Source of the DNA: CAWAND01 sp963783335
GTDB lineage: Bacteria > Chloroflexota > Anaerolineae > Anaerolineales > E44-bin32
Length of the DNA stretch: 64,000 nucleotides
Reading direction: 5' to 3'
Assembly: GCA_963783335.1 (NCBI GenBank)
Contig: CAWAND010000006.1
Location: forward strand, 124,001-188,000
Part shown: positions 35,074 to 43,565 of the stretch, one piece after another
Position numbering within the stretch: position 1 is the stretch's first letter
How the letters are laid out: the number at the start of each line of letters is the position of its first letter
Made by a program: the position numbers and the translations under genes
Notes under the pieces: model-generated
Database searches by the model: none
What the model was told of the DNA's origin: nothing
The model's input: the letters and a program-made list of their open reading frames with translations, nothing else

Positions 35074-36750
35074 ATGATGAGCCACTTCGAAATCGAATGT
35101 CTTGACTGCGGCCGCCGGTCCGCCGGATCGCCACTTACTCTCACTTGCCCGCACTGCGACAGCGAGTGGATCGAGGCGCGTTACGACCTCGAAACCTCTG
35201 CATCGACCCTTGCCACCAACGCCCGACGCCGTTCATTCAATCTGTGGCGTTACCGTGAGGTGCTTCCCCTGAACACCTTCAACCCCTTGCTCGTCATGGG
35301 CGACGGCGGTACCCCGCTTGTCCCAGCCAGCAACCTGGGCATGATGCTCGGGCTCAACCACCTGTTTATCAAAGACGAACGGCAGGGGCCCACGGCTTCG
35401 TTCAAGGATCGGCAGGCGGCGGTTACGATCGCCGCCCTCAAAGAAGCGGGGGTCACCGAAGCTGTTGTGGCCTCGACTGGCAATGTGGCGATCGCCTACT
35501 CGGCCTATGGTGCGCGGGCTGGGATCAAGATCTGGGCATTTCTGACCAGCCTGGTGCCGGCCGCGAAGATGCATGAGGTCGCCCTGTACGGGACACAGGT
35601 GGTCAAGGTCACGAGCACCTATGATCAGGCAAAGCATCTGGCGGCCGAGTTCGCCCGTAAACGTGGCCTGTACCTGGACAGAAGCGCCCGAAGCATGTTG
35701 AACGTGGAGGCCATGAAGACGATGGCGTACGAGATCGCCGAGCAACTGGGGGCGATCTTTTCAGGCTCCGAAGACGAAGCTGCCCCTTCCACCTGGCGCT
35801 CGCCAGATTGGTACCTGCAGTCGGTGAGCGGAGGCATTGGCCCGTTGGGTGTAAGCAAGGGATTCATCGAACTTGAAGCCATGGGACTCACCCAGGGGGT
35901 TCCAGCCCTGGGGATCATCCAGACCGCCGGCTGTGCGCCGATGGCGCACGCCTGGCGGGCCGGGGCTGCCGTGGCGGAACCCGTGACCACACCGACGACA
36001 CACATTTCCACACTCAGCACCGGGGACCCCGGACGTGCGTACAGCTTGCTTCGTGAGCGGGTCTCAAATTATGGCGGAACCATGGAGAGCGTCACCGACG
36101 AGGAGGCCTTTCAGGCCATGCACCTCTTGGCCAAGATGGAGGGGCTCTCGGTGGAGCCGGCAGCCGCGGTGGCTATCGCTGGATTGATCAAATTGGTGCA
36201 TCTGGGCGTCATCGGCGCGGACGAGATCGTGGTTGTGAACTGCTCAGGGCATACCATGCCGATTGAGGAGGAGCTCCTGCAAGAGGGTTGGGCCCAGGCT
36301 ATTGACTGGCCGGATGGAGAAATTCCAACCTCCCCGCAGGAGGGCCTGCTGGCGGCGCTCGCCAGGCTCGATCAACGCAGGACACGCAGCGTGTTGATCG
36401 TGGACGATCATCCGGACGCTCGCCGGCTCATCCGGCGCATCCTGCAAGCGCAGGGCAGCTACACGGTGCGCGAGGTGGGCTCGGGGCCTGAAGCGCTGGT
36501 GGAAGCCCGGTCCCATCCCCCCGATCTCGTGATCCTGGATTTGATGATGCCGGAGATGGACGGATTCGAAGTCCTCGATCGCCTAAAGGATGAGCAGGCA
36601 ACGCACCAGGTGCCGGTCATCGTTGTGACGGCCAAGGACCTGACTTTAGACGAGAAGAAGCGCCTGGAAGGCCAGATTTCCCGGCTGATGACCAAAGGGG
36701 ATTTCCTCAACGAGGATCTCTTGGAGGAAATCAGCAAGGCGCTGAGATAG
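35074..36750 (+). CDS. Threonine-synthase-like PLP enzyme fused to a C-terminal receiver domain
   Basis: 558 residues in a single unbroken frame. Residues 1-430 form a complete threonine synthase: a zinc-ribbon N-terminus (C9, C12, C25, C28), the GDGGTPLVPA segment, PLP lysine K111 in TASFKDRQA, VASTGNVAIAYSAYGARAG, and SGGIGPLG for the cofactor phosphate. Residues about 438-558 form a complete receiver: D444 and D445 in LIVDDH, D489 in ILDLMMP, T519 and K541. All five phosphorylation residues are kept, so control of a PLP enzyme by phosphorylation is possible. It lies 18 bases after the histidine kinase. Whether the enzyme still makes threonine or has another substrate is open. A canonical thrC elsewhere in the genome would favour a signalling role. 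Confidence 0.88.
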   Translation: MMSHFEIECLDCGRRSAGSPLTLTCPHCDSEWIEARYDLETSASTLATNARRRSFNLWRYREVLPLNTFNPLLVMGDGGTPLVPASNLGMMLGLNHLFIKDERQGPTASFKDRQAAVTIAALKEAGVTEAVVASTGNVAIAYSAYGARAGIKIWAFLTSLVPAAKMHEVALYGTQVVKVTSTYDQAKHLAAEFARKRGLYLDRSARSMLNVEAMKTMAYEIAEQLGAIFSGSEDEAAPSTWRSPDWYLQSVSGGIGPLGVSKGFIELEAMGLTQGVPALGIIQTAGCAPMAHAWRAGAAVAEPVTTPTTHISTLSTGDPGRAYSLLRERVSNYGGTMESVTDEEAFQAMHLLAKMEGLSVEPAAAVAIAGLIKLVHLGVIGADEIVVVNCSGHTMPIEEELLQEGWAQAIDWPDGEIPTSPQEGLLAALARLDQRRTRSVLIVDDHPDARRLIRRILQAQGSYTVREVGSGPEALVEARSHPPDLVILDLMMPEMDGFEVLDRLKDEQATHQVPVIVVTAKDLTLDEKKRLEGQISRLMTKGDFLNEDLLEEISKALR

Positions 36751-36769
36751 CTCCGATTCGGGTGCTTCT

Positions 36770-37777
36770 ATGAGCGACCGGCCCTCATCACTTCACGGAA
36801 TCCCATTGGCGTCTGCCTCGGCGCTGTTCCTCGGACTCTCCCCCATCTTCGGGAAGCAGGCCATCCTGGCCGGCATGTCGCCCCTGGCTGTTGTCGCCGT
36901 ACGCACAGCCGGCGCGGCTGGGCTGCTGGTGCTGATCATGGCCTTGTTTCAGCGCCGCTTTCTGTACATCTATCCGTTGGGGTTCGTGGGCTGCATGATC
37001 GCCGGAGGCCTCAACGGGATCGGCTCCTTGCTCTACTATTCCGCGCTCGGCAGAATTGACGCCAGCCTCGGCCAGCTGTTGTACTCCCTCTACCCCGTGT
37101 TTGTGGCTGTCGTGCTCTACTTGGACGGCCATCGCTACTCACCGCGCACGATGCTCCGCCTCGCCTTGAGCGTTCCCGCGGTGCTCCTGCTGTCGTGGGC
37201 GCCGGCGGGCCACGTGGATTTTCTCGGAGTGGGCCTGATGCTCGGCGCCAGCCTGCTTTACGCCATTCACATCCCGATCAACCAACGGGTCCTGTACGAA
37301 GCCCCTGCCCCGACGGTGACTCTATACACGCTGTTGGCCATGACCTTGAGCGTCGTTCTGGCGCTGGTCGTGTTCGACCCCGGAGCTGCCCCGGCGTCAA
37401 CCGAGGCCCTGGGGCCAATCCTGGGCCTGACTGCGGTGACTTTTCTCAGCCGAATGACTTTGTTCGCCGGCGTCAAGCGCATCGGGGGTCTGGAAACGTC
37501 GTTGATCGGCCTCGGCGAGCTTTTGGTAACGCTGCTGCTGGCCTGGTGGTGGCTGAACGAGAGTCTCATGCTCCAGCAGTGGATCGGCGCCCTGCTCCTG
37601 GCCGGGATCTTGCTGATGGCAGTTCGCGGTCCGAGCGACGGTTCGACGGGGATCCCGGGACGAGGTTGGCTGCACTGGCTTCTGCCCCCTTCCTCGGCCG
37701 AAGCCGCCCGGCAGGCCCTTCTGAGCGAGGCCGCCCTGCAGCCAACTCACAGCTCGGACGAGAATGAGGTGGCCTAG
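36770..37777 (+). CDS. EamA/DMT superfamily transporter
   Basis: 335 residues with ten predicted membrane helices in two EamA repeats. The second repeat has the typical end of the family, GLGELLVTLLLAWWWLNES followed by QWIGALLLAGILLMA. Members export amino acids or other metabolites. It starts 19 bases after the threonine-synthase/receiver gene in the same direction, so it may belong to the same transcript and could export or sense an amino-acid-derived product; that link is inferred from position only. The hydrophilic C-terminal tail of about 50 residues is longer than usual. Confidence 0.85.
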   Translation: MSDRPSSLHGIPLASASALFLGLSPIFGKQAILAGMSPLAVVAVRTAGAAGLLVLIMALFQRRFLYIYPLGFVGCMIAGGLNGIGSLLYYSALGRIDASLGQLLYSLYPVFVAVVLYLDGHRYSPRTMLRLALSVPAVLLLSWAPAGHVDFLGVGLMLGASLLYAIHIPINQRVLYEAPAPTVTLYTLLAMTLSVVLALVVFDPGAAPASTEALGPILGLTAVTFLSRMTLFAGVKRIGGLETSLIGLGELLVTLLLAWWWLNESLMLQQWIGALLLAGILLMAVRGPSDGSTGIPGRGWLHWLLPPSSAEAARQALLSEAALQPTHSSDENEVA

Positions 37778-37846
37778 ATCGACCTCCCGGGCACCCCTAT
37801 GCTATACTCCCCGCGAATCACCTATTCACCCATGGAGACAGCCTGA

Positions 37847-38764
37847 ATGCGCCACTTCCTATCCTTGGCCGACTACGCCCCCGACGAGTTGACCGAAATC
37901 CTCAACCTTGCCATCCGGCTGAAAGACGAATGGCGCCACGATGGTAATCCGCCCCTCCTCAAGGGCCAGGTTCTGGCAATGGTCTTCCAGAAGCCGAGCT
38001 TGCGGACTCGGGTGTCGTTCGATATGGCCATGCGACATTTGGGTGGAGATGCGCTGTATTTGTCGCCGAGCGAGATCGGCCTCGGGCAGCGTGAGGCCAT
38101 CGCCGACGTCAGCCGCGTGCTCTCCGGCTATGTCCAGGTTGTCATGGCCCGCGTATTCGACCATGAACACATCCTCGAGTTGGCCCGCTTCTCCAGCGTC
38201 CCCGTCATTAACGGCTTGAGCGATTTCAACCACCCTTGCCAGGCCATGGCCGATATGCTCACCATCTTGGAACGCTTTGGCCAGCTCAAGGGGCTGAAGA
38301 TGACCTTCATCGGGGACGGCAACAACGTGGCTGTCTCCCTGGCCTTCGCCTGCATGCGGCTGGGAATCGACTTCACCGTTGCCGCCCCAGAGGGCTACGC
38401 CCTGCCCTCGCGCGCCCTGGCTATGGCGGAGGAGATGGCGCAAGAGAGCGGCGCCTCGCTTCGCCAGGTCCACGATCCTCAGGCTGCGGTCGAGGGCGCG
38501 CACGTGATCTACACCGACACCTGGGTCAGCATGGGCCAGGAAGAGGAGGCCGAACACCGCAAGCAGGTCTTCCCCCCCTTCCAGGTCAACGAGGCGTTGG
38601 TGGACCTGGCCGACTCATCGGCGATCGTGATGCATTGCCTGCCCGCCCACCGCGGCGAAGAAATCACCGATCAGGTCGCCGACGGCTCCCATTCGGTGAT
38701 CTTCCAGCAGGCGGAAAATCGCCTCCACGCACAAAAGGCCATCCTGGCCACGCTGCTGAGCTAG
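37847..38764 (+). CDS. argF: Ornithine carbamoyltransferase
   Basis: Catalyses carbamoyl phosphate plus ornithine to citrulline in arginine synthesis (or the reverse in arginine degradation). 305 residues, normal length. The carbamoyl-phosphate loop is KPSLRTRVSF, with L in place of the usual T of STRTR. HPCQ is in FNHPCQAMADMLT, and the ornithine-binding loop HCLPAHRGEEI is intact. A TATACT box lies at about 37802. No other arginine genes are nearby, so the direction of use cannot be told from context. Confidence 0.95.
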   Translation: MRHFLSLADYAPDELTEILNLAIRLKDEWRHDGNPPLLKGQVLAMVFQKPSLRTRVSFDMAMRHLGGDALYLSPSEIGLGQREAIADVSRVLSGYVQVVMARVFDHEHILELARFSSVPVINGLSDFNHPCQAMADMLTILERFGQLKGLKMTFIGDGNNVAVSLAFACMRLGIDFTVAAPEGYALPSRALAMAEEMAQESGASLRQVHDPQAAVEGAHVIYTDTWVSMGQEEEAEHRKQVFPPFQVNEALVDLADSSAIVMHCLPAHRGEEITDQVADGSHSVIFQQAENRLHAQKAILATLLS

Positions 38765-38822
38765 CCTTTCCGCTACAATGACCTCCGCGGCACGGGCGAG
38801 GCCCTGATGTGCGCGAATTTGA

Positions 38823-38840
38823 TTATGAAATCTTTCACAA
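38823..38840. promoter_or_regulatory. Rex-type palindrome before pyk
   Basis: TTATGAAATCTTTCACAA differs from TTGTGAA-N4-TTCACAA at one position. It ends directly before the pyk ribosome binding site (GGAG), 12 bases from the ATG, and downstream of a TACAAT box at 38775, so a bound protein would block transcription or translation initiation. This is the best placed of the four copies for a regulatory role: pyruvate kinase sets NADH/ATP flux, which fits Rex. Confidence 0.5.
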
Positions 38841-38852
38841 GGAGAACGGACG

Positions 38853-40319
38853 ATGCTGCGTCGTGCCAAGATACTTGCCACCCTGGGGCCGGCCTGTGCA
38901 TCGGAAGACCAGATCCGTCGCCTGGCCGAAGCCGGGATGGACGGGGCGCGCCTGAATTTCTCACACGGAACCCACCAGGACCATGCCCAGGTTATTGAGC
39001 GGGTTCGCAAGGTCGCCAAGGCCCTCAATCAGCCGATCGCTGTGGTGCAGGACCTGCAGGGTCCCAAACTGCGAACTGGCGAGCTGCCAGATCACACGCC
39101 GGTACAGCTGGAAGAGGGCGCCACACTTACACTGACCACCGAGCCAGTCATCGGCTCCAGCCGGATGCTGTACGTCAACTACGAGCATCTCCCCAAGGAT
39201 GTCCGCCCCGGGGACCAGATCCTGTTGGACGACGGTCGAATTGAGCTCAAGGTCGTTGCAGTTGAGGGGCATTCCGTGACCACGGAGGTGGTCGTTGGAG
39301 GGCCGATCGGAGAACACAAGGGGATCAACCTGCCAGGGGTCGCTCTATCGGCGCCGTCTCTCACCGAGAAAGACAGGGCTGACTTGGTGTTCGGGCTCGG
39401 GCAGGGGGTGGACATGGTGGCCATGTCCTTCATCCGTAAGCCGGAGGATATTCAGGGCCTCCGAGAGACCATTGAATCCCAGCGCGAAGCCGCTCTTCGC
39501 GTGCCGTTGATCAGCAAGCTGGAACGGCGCGAGGCGATCGACAACCTGAACGCCATTCTCTCGGCGTCGGACGGCGTCATGGTTGCCCGGGGCGATTTGG
39601 GCGTGGAGATGGCCGCCGAGCAGGTCCCATCTCTCCAGAAGAGGATCATCTCCCGGGCCAACGCCCGACAGCGCCTGGTGATCACCGCCACCCAAATGCT
39701 GGAATCCATGATCCGCGATCCACGCCCGACCCGAGCCGAGGCCTCGGATGTGGCCAACGCTGTCTTCGACGGTTCCGATGTGTTGATGCTTTCGGGCGAA
39801 ACCGCTTCAGGAGCCTACCCCATCCGCTCTGTGGAAACCATGGCCCGCATCATTATGGATGCCGAAGCCCACGCCATTGAATGGGGCTTCCGCCCTGGGG
39901 ACGATGAACTGCCAACCGAAGACGACGCCGTGGCCACCACGCAGGCCGCTGGGGCGCTGGCCGAAGAACGCGATGCACGCGCCATCGCCGTGTTCACGCG
40001 CTCAGGTCGAACCGCCCTGCTGATGTCCAAGGCGCGGCCGAGAACTCCCATCCTGGGCTTGACTCCCGAACCCAGCACGTTCAACCGAATGGCGCTCTAT
40101 TGGGGAGTTCAGCCCGTCCTGATCCCGATGGCTAACTCCGTGGAAGACATGGTGGCGCGTATGGAAGATGCCCTGCATCAGACCACCGAGGTCAACGATG
40201 GCGATCGGGTGGTGTTGGTAGCCAGCCTGCCCGTCGGCGCCCTCGGCCCGGCCAATCTGACCTACCTGCACACGGTCGGAGGGCCATTCGTCGCCGAAAA
40301 CGCCCTGAAAAAGACCTGA
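38853..40319 (+). CDS. pyk: Pyruvate kinase
   Basis: Last step of glycolysis: phosphoenolpyruvate plus ADP to pyruvate plus ATP. 488 residues. N-terminal AKILATLGPACAS, substrate region GARLNFSHGTHQDH, catalytic segment LISKLERREAIDNL with MVARGDLGVEM, and TATQMLESMIRDPRPTRAEASDVANA. The C-terminal regulatory domain has AVFTRSGRTA, present in allosteric forms. GGAGAACGGACG precedes the ATG, and the Rex-like palindrome abuts this site. Confidence 0.97.
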   Translation: MLRRAKILATLGPACASEDQIRRLAEAGMDGARLNFSHGTHQDHAQVIERVRKVAKALNQPIAVVQDLQGPKLRTGELPDHTPVQLEEGATLTLTTEPVIGSSRMLYVNYEHLPKDVRPGDQILLDDGRIELKVVAVEGHSVTTEVVVGGPIGEHKGINLPGVALSAPSLTEKDRADLVFGLGQGVDMVAMSFIRKPEDIQGLRETIESQREAALRVPLISKLERREAIDNLNAILSASDGVMVARGDLGVEMAAEQVPSLQKRIISRANARQRLVITATQMLESMIRDPRPTRAEASDVANAVFDGSDVLMLSGETASGAYPIRSVETMARIIMDAEAHAIEWGFRPGDDELPTEDDAVATTQAAGALAEERDARAIAVFTRSGRTALLMSKARPRTPILGLTPEPSTFNRMALYWGVQPVLIPMANSVEDMVARMEDALHQTTEVNDGDRVVLVASLPVGALGPANLTYLHTVGGPFVAENALKKT

Positions 40320-40337
40320 TACCCTGCCCCGCCGCGA

Positions 40338-41513
40338 CTAACCAAACATGCCCGAGGGGGGCTCTGCATCGTTGCCCAAGGAGGGCTCGACTTGTTCGTC
40401 ACCTCGGGCTGGCGTCGGAGCTGCGGGCCGGACACCGCCGTCACCCGGCCCCCTGAGAACACCGATCAGGGTGATGATCCCGGCACCCCCCGCTACCACA
40501 AGCGCCTGCCTGAACAGGGCCCTCACGGCGGCTTGATAGCCTTGGGTGGCGATGCCTGAGATGGCGCCCTGGAGGGCGGCGGGAACGCTGCCCGCCATCG
40601 ATGCCAGCTGGAAATCGAGCCAGCGGGACCCGAGCGTGGCACCCAGTGCCGCCAGGGCTATCCCCACCAGCCCACCTGCCAGCAGAGGAATGCCCCACCA
40701 TCGGAACAACGCCCGCCACGAGCGGACCACGAGAGCCACAATCAACCCCAGAAGCGAAGCAGGAACCAGCCAGAGCCAGGTCGCAAGAAGCCTGACGGAG
40801 ACCAGCAAACTCTTGGTTTGCTGGAGATCGGAGAGCGATCCGGGCGATGAAAGGTCGACCAGGGGCAGTGACTCCGGCATAGTACGGACCTCTGCCTCCA
40901 GGCCGGAAATCATGAGTTGGTGGACCAGCTCGCCGGTGGGCTCCGGCGGACGACAAGCGATGAACGGAGGGCTCTGGGTTGAAAGCAACGCGCCGGCGAT
41001 CTGCGCCACTTGATCGGGCATGCAATCCGGCCAAGTACTCCAGATCAAATCGACCAAATCGGCTGCTCCCCCATGCAGCAAGTTCTCACGGATGGGGGAC
41101 AGATCGACCGAAACGTTCGGCAGCGTCTCATCGCTGGTGAGCCAGGCATTGAACCCCATAATCAGCCCCTGCAGCTGTGCCTGGGCCCAACGCGGGGGCA
41201 CCACGATGTCTGCCGCCGCCTGCCGCTCTTGTGCGCTGGCATAGGTCATCAGGCGCCCGACCTCGGACGCCGTCTGCTGGCCGTCCGTCTCCCGCGAGAA
41301 CAGGCCCTGGATCACCACCTGGCGCAGAAGGCCCGAGTTGATCAGGTTGTCAGACAGGATCCGAGACACCGATCCGGGATCAAAGACCACGCTGCCCGCG
41401 GCTCGTGCTGCCAGCGCCAGCGGCAGGCTGATCACGATGGCGGCTGCCAGGACAAGCGCCATCCCGCGCGCGGCCCGAGGGCGACACCCCGGCGAGTTCA
41501 GGGTTGGTTCCAT
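40338..41513 (-). CDS. Hypothetical membrane protein
   Basis: 391 residues that I do not recognise. One hydrophobic segment lies near the N-terminus (about 18-40, MALVLAAAIVISLPLALAA), then a soluble, probably extracytoplasmic region of about 200 residues. Three hydrophobic segments follow at about 235-260, 265-290 and 320-345, then a Pro-rich hydrophilic tail. The layout resembles envelope proteins with a large external loop. It begins 10 bases after the EamA gene on the minus strand and is probably co-transcribed with it. It is convergent with pyk. Confidence 0.75.
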   Translation of the reverse strand: MEPTLNSPGCRPRAARGMALVLAAAIVISLPLALAARAAGSVVFDPGSVSRILSDNLINSGLLRQVVIQGLFSRETDGQQTASEVGRLMTYASAQERQAAADIVVPPRWAQAQLQGLIMGFNAWLTSDETLPNVSVDLSPIRENLLHGGAADLVDLIWSTWPDCMPDQVAQIAGALLSTQSPPFIACRPPEPTGELVHQLMISGLEAEVRTMPESLPLVDLSSPGSLSDLQQTKSLLVSVRLLATWLWLVPASLLGLIVALVVRSWRALFRWWGIPLLAGGLVGIALAALGATLGSRWLDFQLASMAGSVPAALQGAISGIATQGYQAAVRALFRQALVVAGGAGIITLIGVLRGPGDGGVRPAAPTPARGDEQVEPSLGNDAEPPSGMFG

Positions 41514-41523
41514 CTTAGACTCC

Positions 41524-42438
41524 TCATCCCCCGCCAGGCAGCTGAATGGCCTCGGCAGGTTTCAAAGGCGCCCAACTCACAAGCAAGACACCGAAAACGA
41601 TCATGGCGCCCCCGATCCAAAAGGTCGCCGGAAGCTGCTCGCCCAGCAACGCCGTTCCCAGACCGGCACCGACCAGGGGTTGGGCGAAGAACAGCAGTGA
41701 CACAACGCTCGCATCAAGCGTGGCCAGCGCGTGATTCCAGAGAAACACGGCCACGGCGGTCGATACCACCCCGAGGTAGATGATCCCCAGCAGGATCGGA
41801 AGCGTAATCGGGCCAATGGCTGCCCCACGCAGTTCCAAACCGGCTGCGGGAAGGGCCAGTGTTAAACCTCCCAAGAACCCATACATGCTGACGGCCAGCA
41901 CCGGAAGGTGACGGCTTGTCCATTTGGCCAGCACCGAAAACAGCCCCCACGTCAACGCCGCGCCGAGCAGCGCCAGGTTTCCCCAGAAGGCAGACGGATC
42001 CAACCGCGCCGAGGTCGGGTCGACGACCACCAACACCCCGATTGTGGCGACGGCCAGAGCCACCAGGCGGCGTGAGGTCGCCCGCTCGCGCAGCAACCAG
42101 ATGGCGAACCCAAGCATGAAGGCGGGCGAGGCGGAAGTCACCAGGGATGCATTCGAAGCATTCGACAGCCTGGTTCCCACAAACTGAAGCCCGAGCGAGA
42201 GGCCAAATCCGATGGCGCCTACTCCCATGGCTGCTCCAATCACGCGTAGAGCAATTCGTTGTTTGGCCGATGGACGAATCAGCAAGACCGCGCCCATCAC
42301 GGCCACGCCCAAGAGCAATCTCATACTGAGCAAGGCGAAGGGAGGTACCACATCCAATACGACCTTGCTGACGACGTACATGCCCCCCCAAATTGCCGCC
42401 GCCGCCAGGCCGGCCAGAACACCCAAGAGGTTTTTCAT
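41524..42438 (-). CDS. EamA/DMT superfamily transporter
   Basis: 304 residues, ten membrane helices, two EamA repeats. The first repeat begins AAAIWGGMYVVSKVVLDVVPP and the second ends FFAQPLVGAGLGTALLGEQL followed by WIGGAMIVFGVLLVSW. It is only distantly similar to the EamA gene at 36770. Probably exports metabolites or amino acids; substrate unknown. A long hairpin that terminates the kor operon lies just upstream, so it has its own promoter somewhere in 42439-42484. Confidence 0.87.
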   Translation of the reverse strand: MKNLLGVLAGLAAAAIWGGMYVVSKVVLDVVPPFALLSMRLLLGVAVMGAVLLIRPSAKQRIALRVIGAAMGVGAIGFGLSLGLQFVGTRLSNASNASLVTSASPAFMLGFAIWLLRERATSRRLVALAVATIGVLVVVDPTSARLDPSAFWGNLALLGAALTWGLFSVLAKWTSRHLPVLAVSMYGFLGGLTLALPAAGLELRGAAIGPITLPILLGIIYLGVVSTAVAVFLWNHALATLDASVVSLLFFAQPLVGAGLGTALLGEQLPATFWIGGAMIVFGVLLVSWAPLKPAEAIQLPGGG

Positions 42439-42484
42439 CGCTCAACACCTGCGGATTATACTCAGCCCCGCGTTCCACAAAAGC

Positions 42485-42514
42485 AAAGCGGCACAGGCAA
42501 GCCTGTGCCGCTTT
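42485..42514 (-). terminator. Intrinsic terminator of the FadR-kor operon
   Basis: A perfect 14-base-pair inverted repeat, AAAGCGGCACAGGC and its complement, with a 2-base centre. On the minus strand it is followed by GCTTTTG. It is 24 bases after the stop of the beta subunit. Confidence 0.82.
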
Positions 42515-42537
42515 CGGTTGCCTTGCGTGTCCGACAG

Positions 42538-43563
42538 CTAGGCAAATTCGGCCATGATCTTGGTCAAGCTGCTCTCTGAAGGACGAAGCTTGTCCTCAGG
42601 CAGGCTGGCCAGGGGTTCTTCGGGCAGGTTCTCAGCCTCCGGCAGAGGGGCTTGATCTCGGTTGAGATAGAGCAGCCCGGTGATCAACTTCTGATTGGTC
42701 CGGGCTTCTTCCAGCAGATGGGTTGCTTGCATCCGGTCGGTCGGATCATAGTCCCGGTCGAGCTTCTGGAGCACCAGGGTCGAGCCGTCGTGCATCTTGA
42801 CGCTGGTCGTTTCGCCAGGCTCATAGTCAACCCGGATCTCCTCCCGCGCAGGGACGTAGGTGACATCGTGGAGCGGCGTCTCATGCTCTTTGCCCCAAGA
42901 GTAGCTCTTGGTCGATTCGTCGCGATTGTTGAACGTCACACAAGGGCTGATGATGTCCAAAACGGCTGTGCCCTCGTAAGAAATGGCAGCCTTGATCAGC
43001 TCCTTGACCTGCTTCGGATCGCCGGCGAAGGATCGGGCCACAAAACCGCAGTTGGCGGCCAACGCCTGAAGGCACAGGTCCACCGGCATGAACGGGTTGG
43101 TGCCTTGCTTCTTCAGCGATTGTCCCTTGTCCGCCGTGGCGGAAAACTGGCCCTTTGTCAGGCCGTAGACCCCATTGTTCTCGATAATGTAGACCAGGGG
43201 TGAATTGCGCCGCATCATGTGTATGAACTGCCCTACACCGATGCTGGCCGTATCGCCGTCGCCGCTCACACCGACCGCTTTCAGAGTGCGGTTGGCCATG
43301 ATGGCACCCGTGCCCAAACTCGGCATTCGGCCATGCAGGCTGTTGAAGCCGTGGGAGCGCCCCAAGAAGTAGGCTGGGCTCTTGCTCGAGCATCCAATGC
43401 CGGACAGCTTGATGATCTCTTCAGGCCGGATTGACATTTCATAGCAGGCAGCCATGATCTGGCTCGAGATCGAGTTATGCCCGCAGCCCTGGCAAAGGGT
43501 TGTCGGGCGTCCCTTGTAGTCTGATTTTTCCAACCCAACCAGGTTTACCGTCGCCGTCGCCAT
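42538..43563 (-). CDS. 2-oxoacid:ferredoxin oxidoreductase, beta subunit
   Basis: TPP-binding beta subunit of a 2-oxoglutarate- or pyruvate-type ferredoxin oxidoreductase. 341 residues from the ATG at 43563; a longer frame starting at 43605 lies inside the alpha gene. It has LCQGCGHNSISSQ, IGCSSKSPAYF and the TPP motif VSGDGDTASIGVGQF...IENNGVYGLTKGQ. The GTP ligand loop and the overall form are closest to KorB. It starts 2 bases after the alpha stop, with GGAAGG as the ribosome binding site. Substrate (2-oxoglutarate, pyruvate or branched-chain oxoacid) is not fixed by sequence; the two Liv transporters in the window make branched-chain 2-oxoacids plausible. Confidence 0.93.
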   Translation of the reverse strand: MATATVNLVGLEKSDYKGRPTTLCQGCGHNSISSQIMAACYEMSIRPEEIIKLSGIGCSSKSPAYFLGRSHGFNSLHGRMPSLGTGAIMANRTLKAVGVSGDGDTASIGVGQFIHMMRRNSPLVYIIENNGVYGLTKGQFSATADKGQSLKKQGTNPFMPVDLCLQALAANCGFVARSFAGDPKQVKELIKAAISYEGTAVLDIISPCVTFNNRDESTKSYSWGKEHETPLHDVTYVPAREEIRVDYEPGETTSVKMHDGSTLVLQKLDRDYDPTDRMQATHLLEEARTNQKLITGLLYLNRDQAPLPEAENLPEEPLASLPEDKLRPSESSLTKIMAEFA

Positions 43564-43565
43564 GG

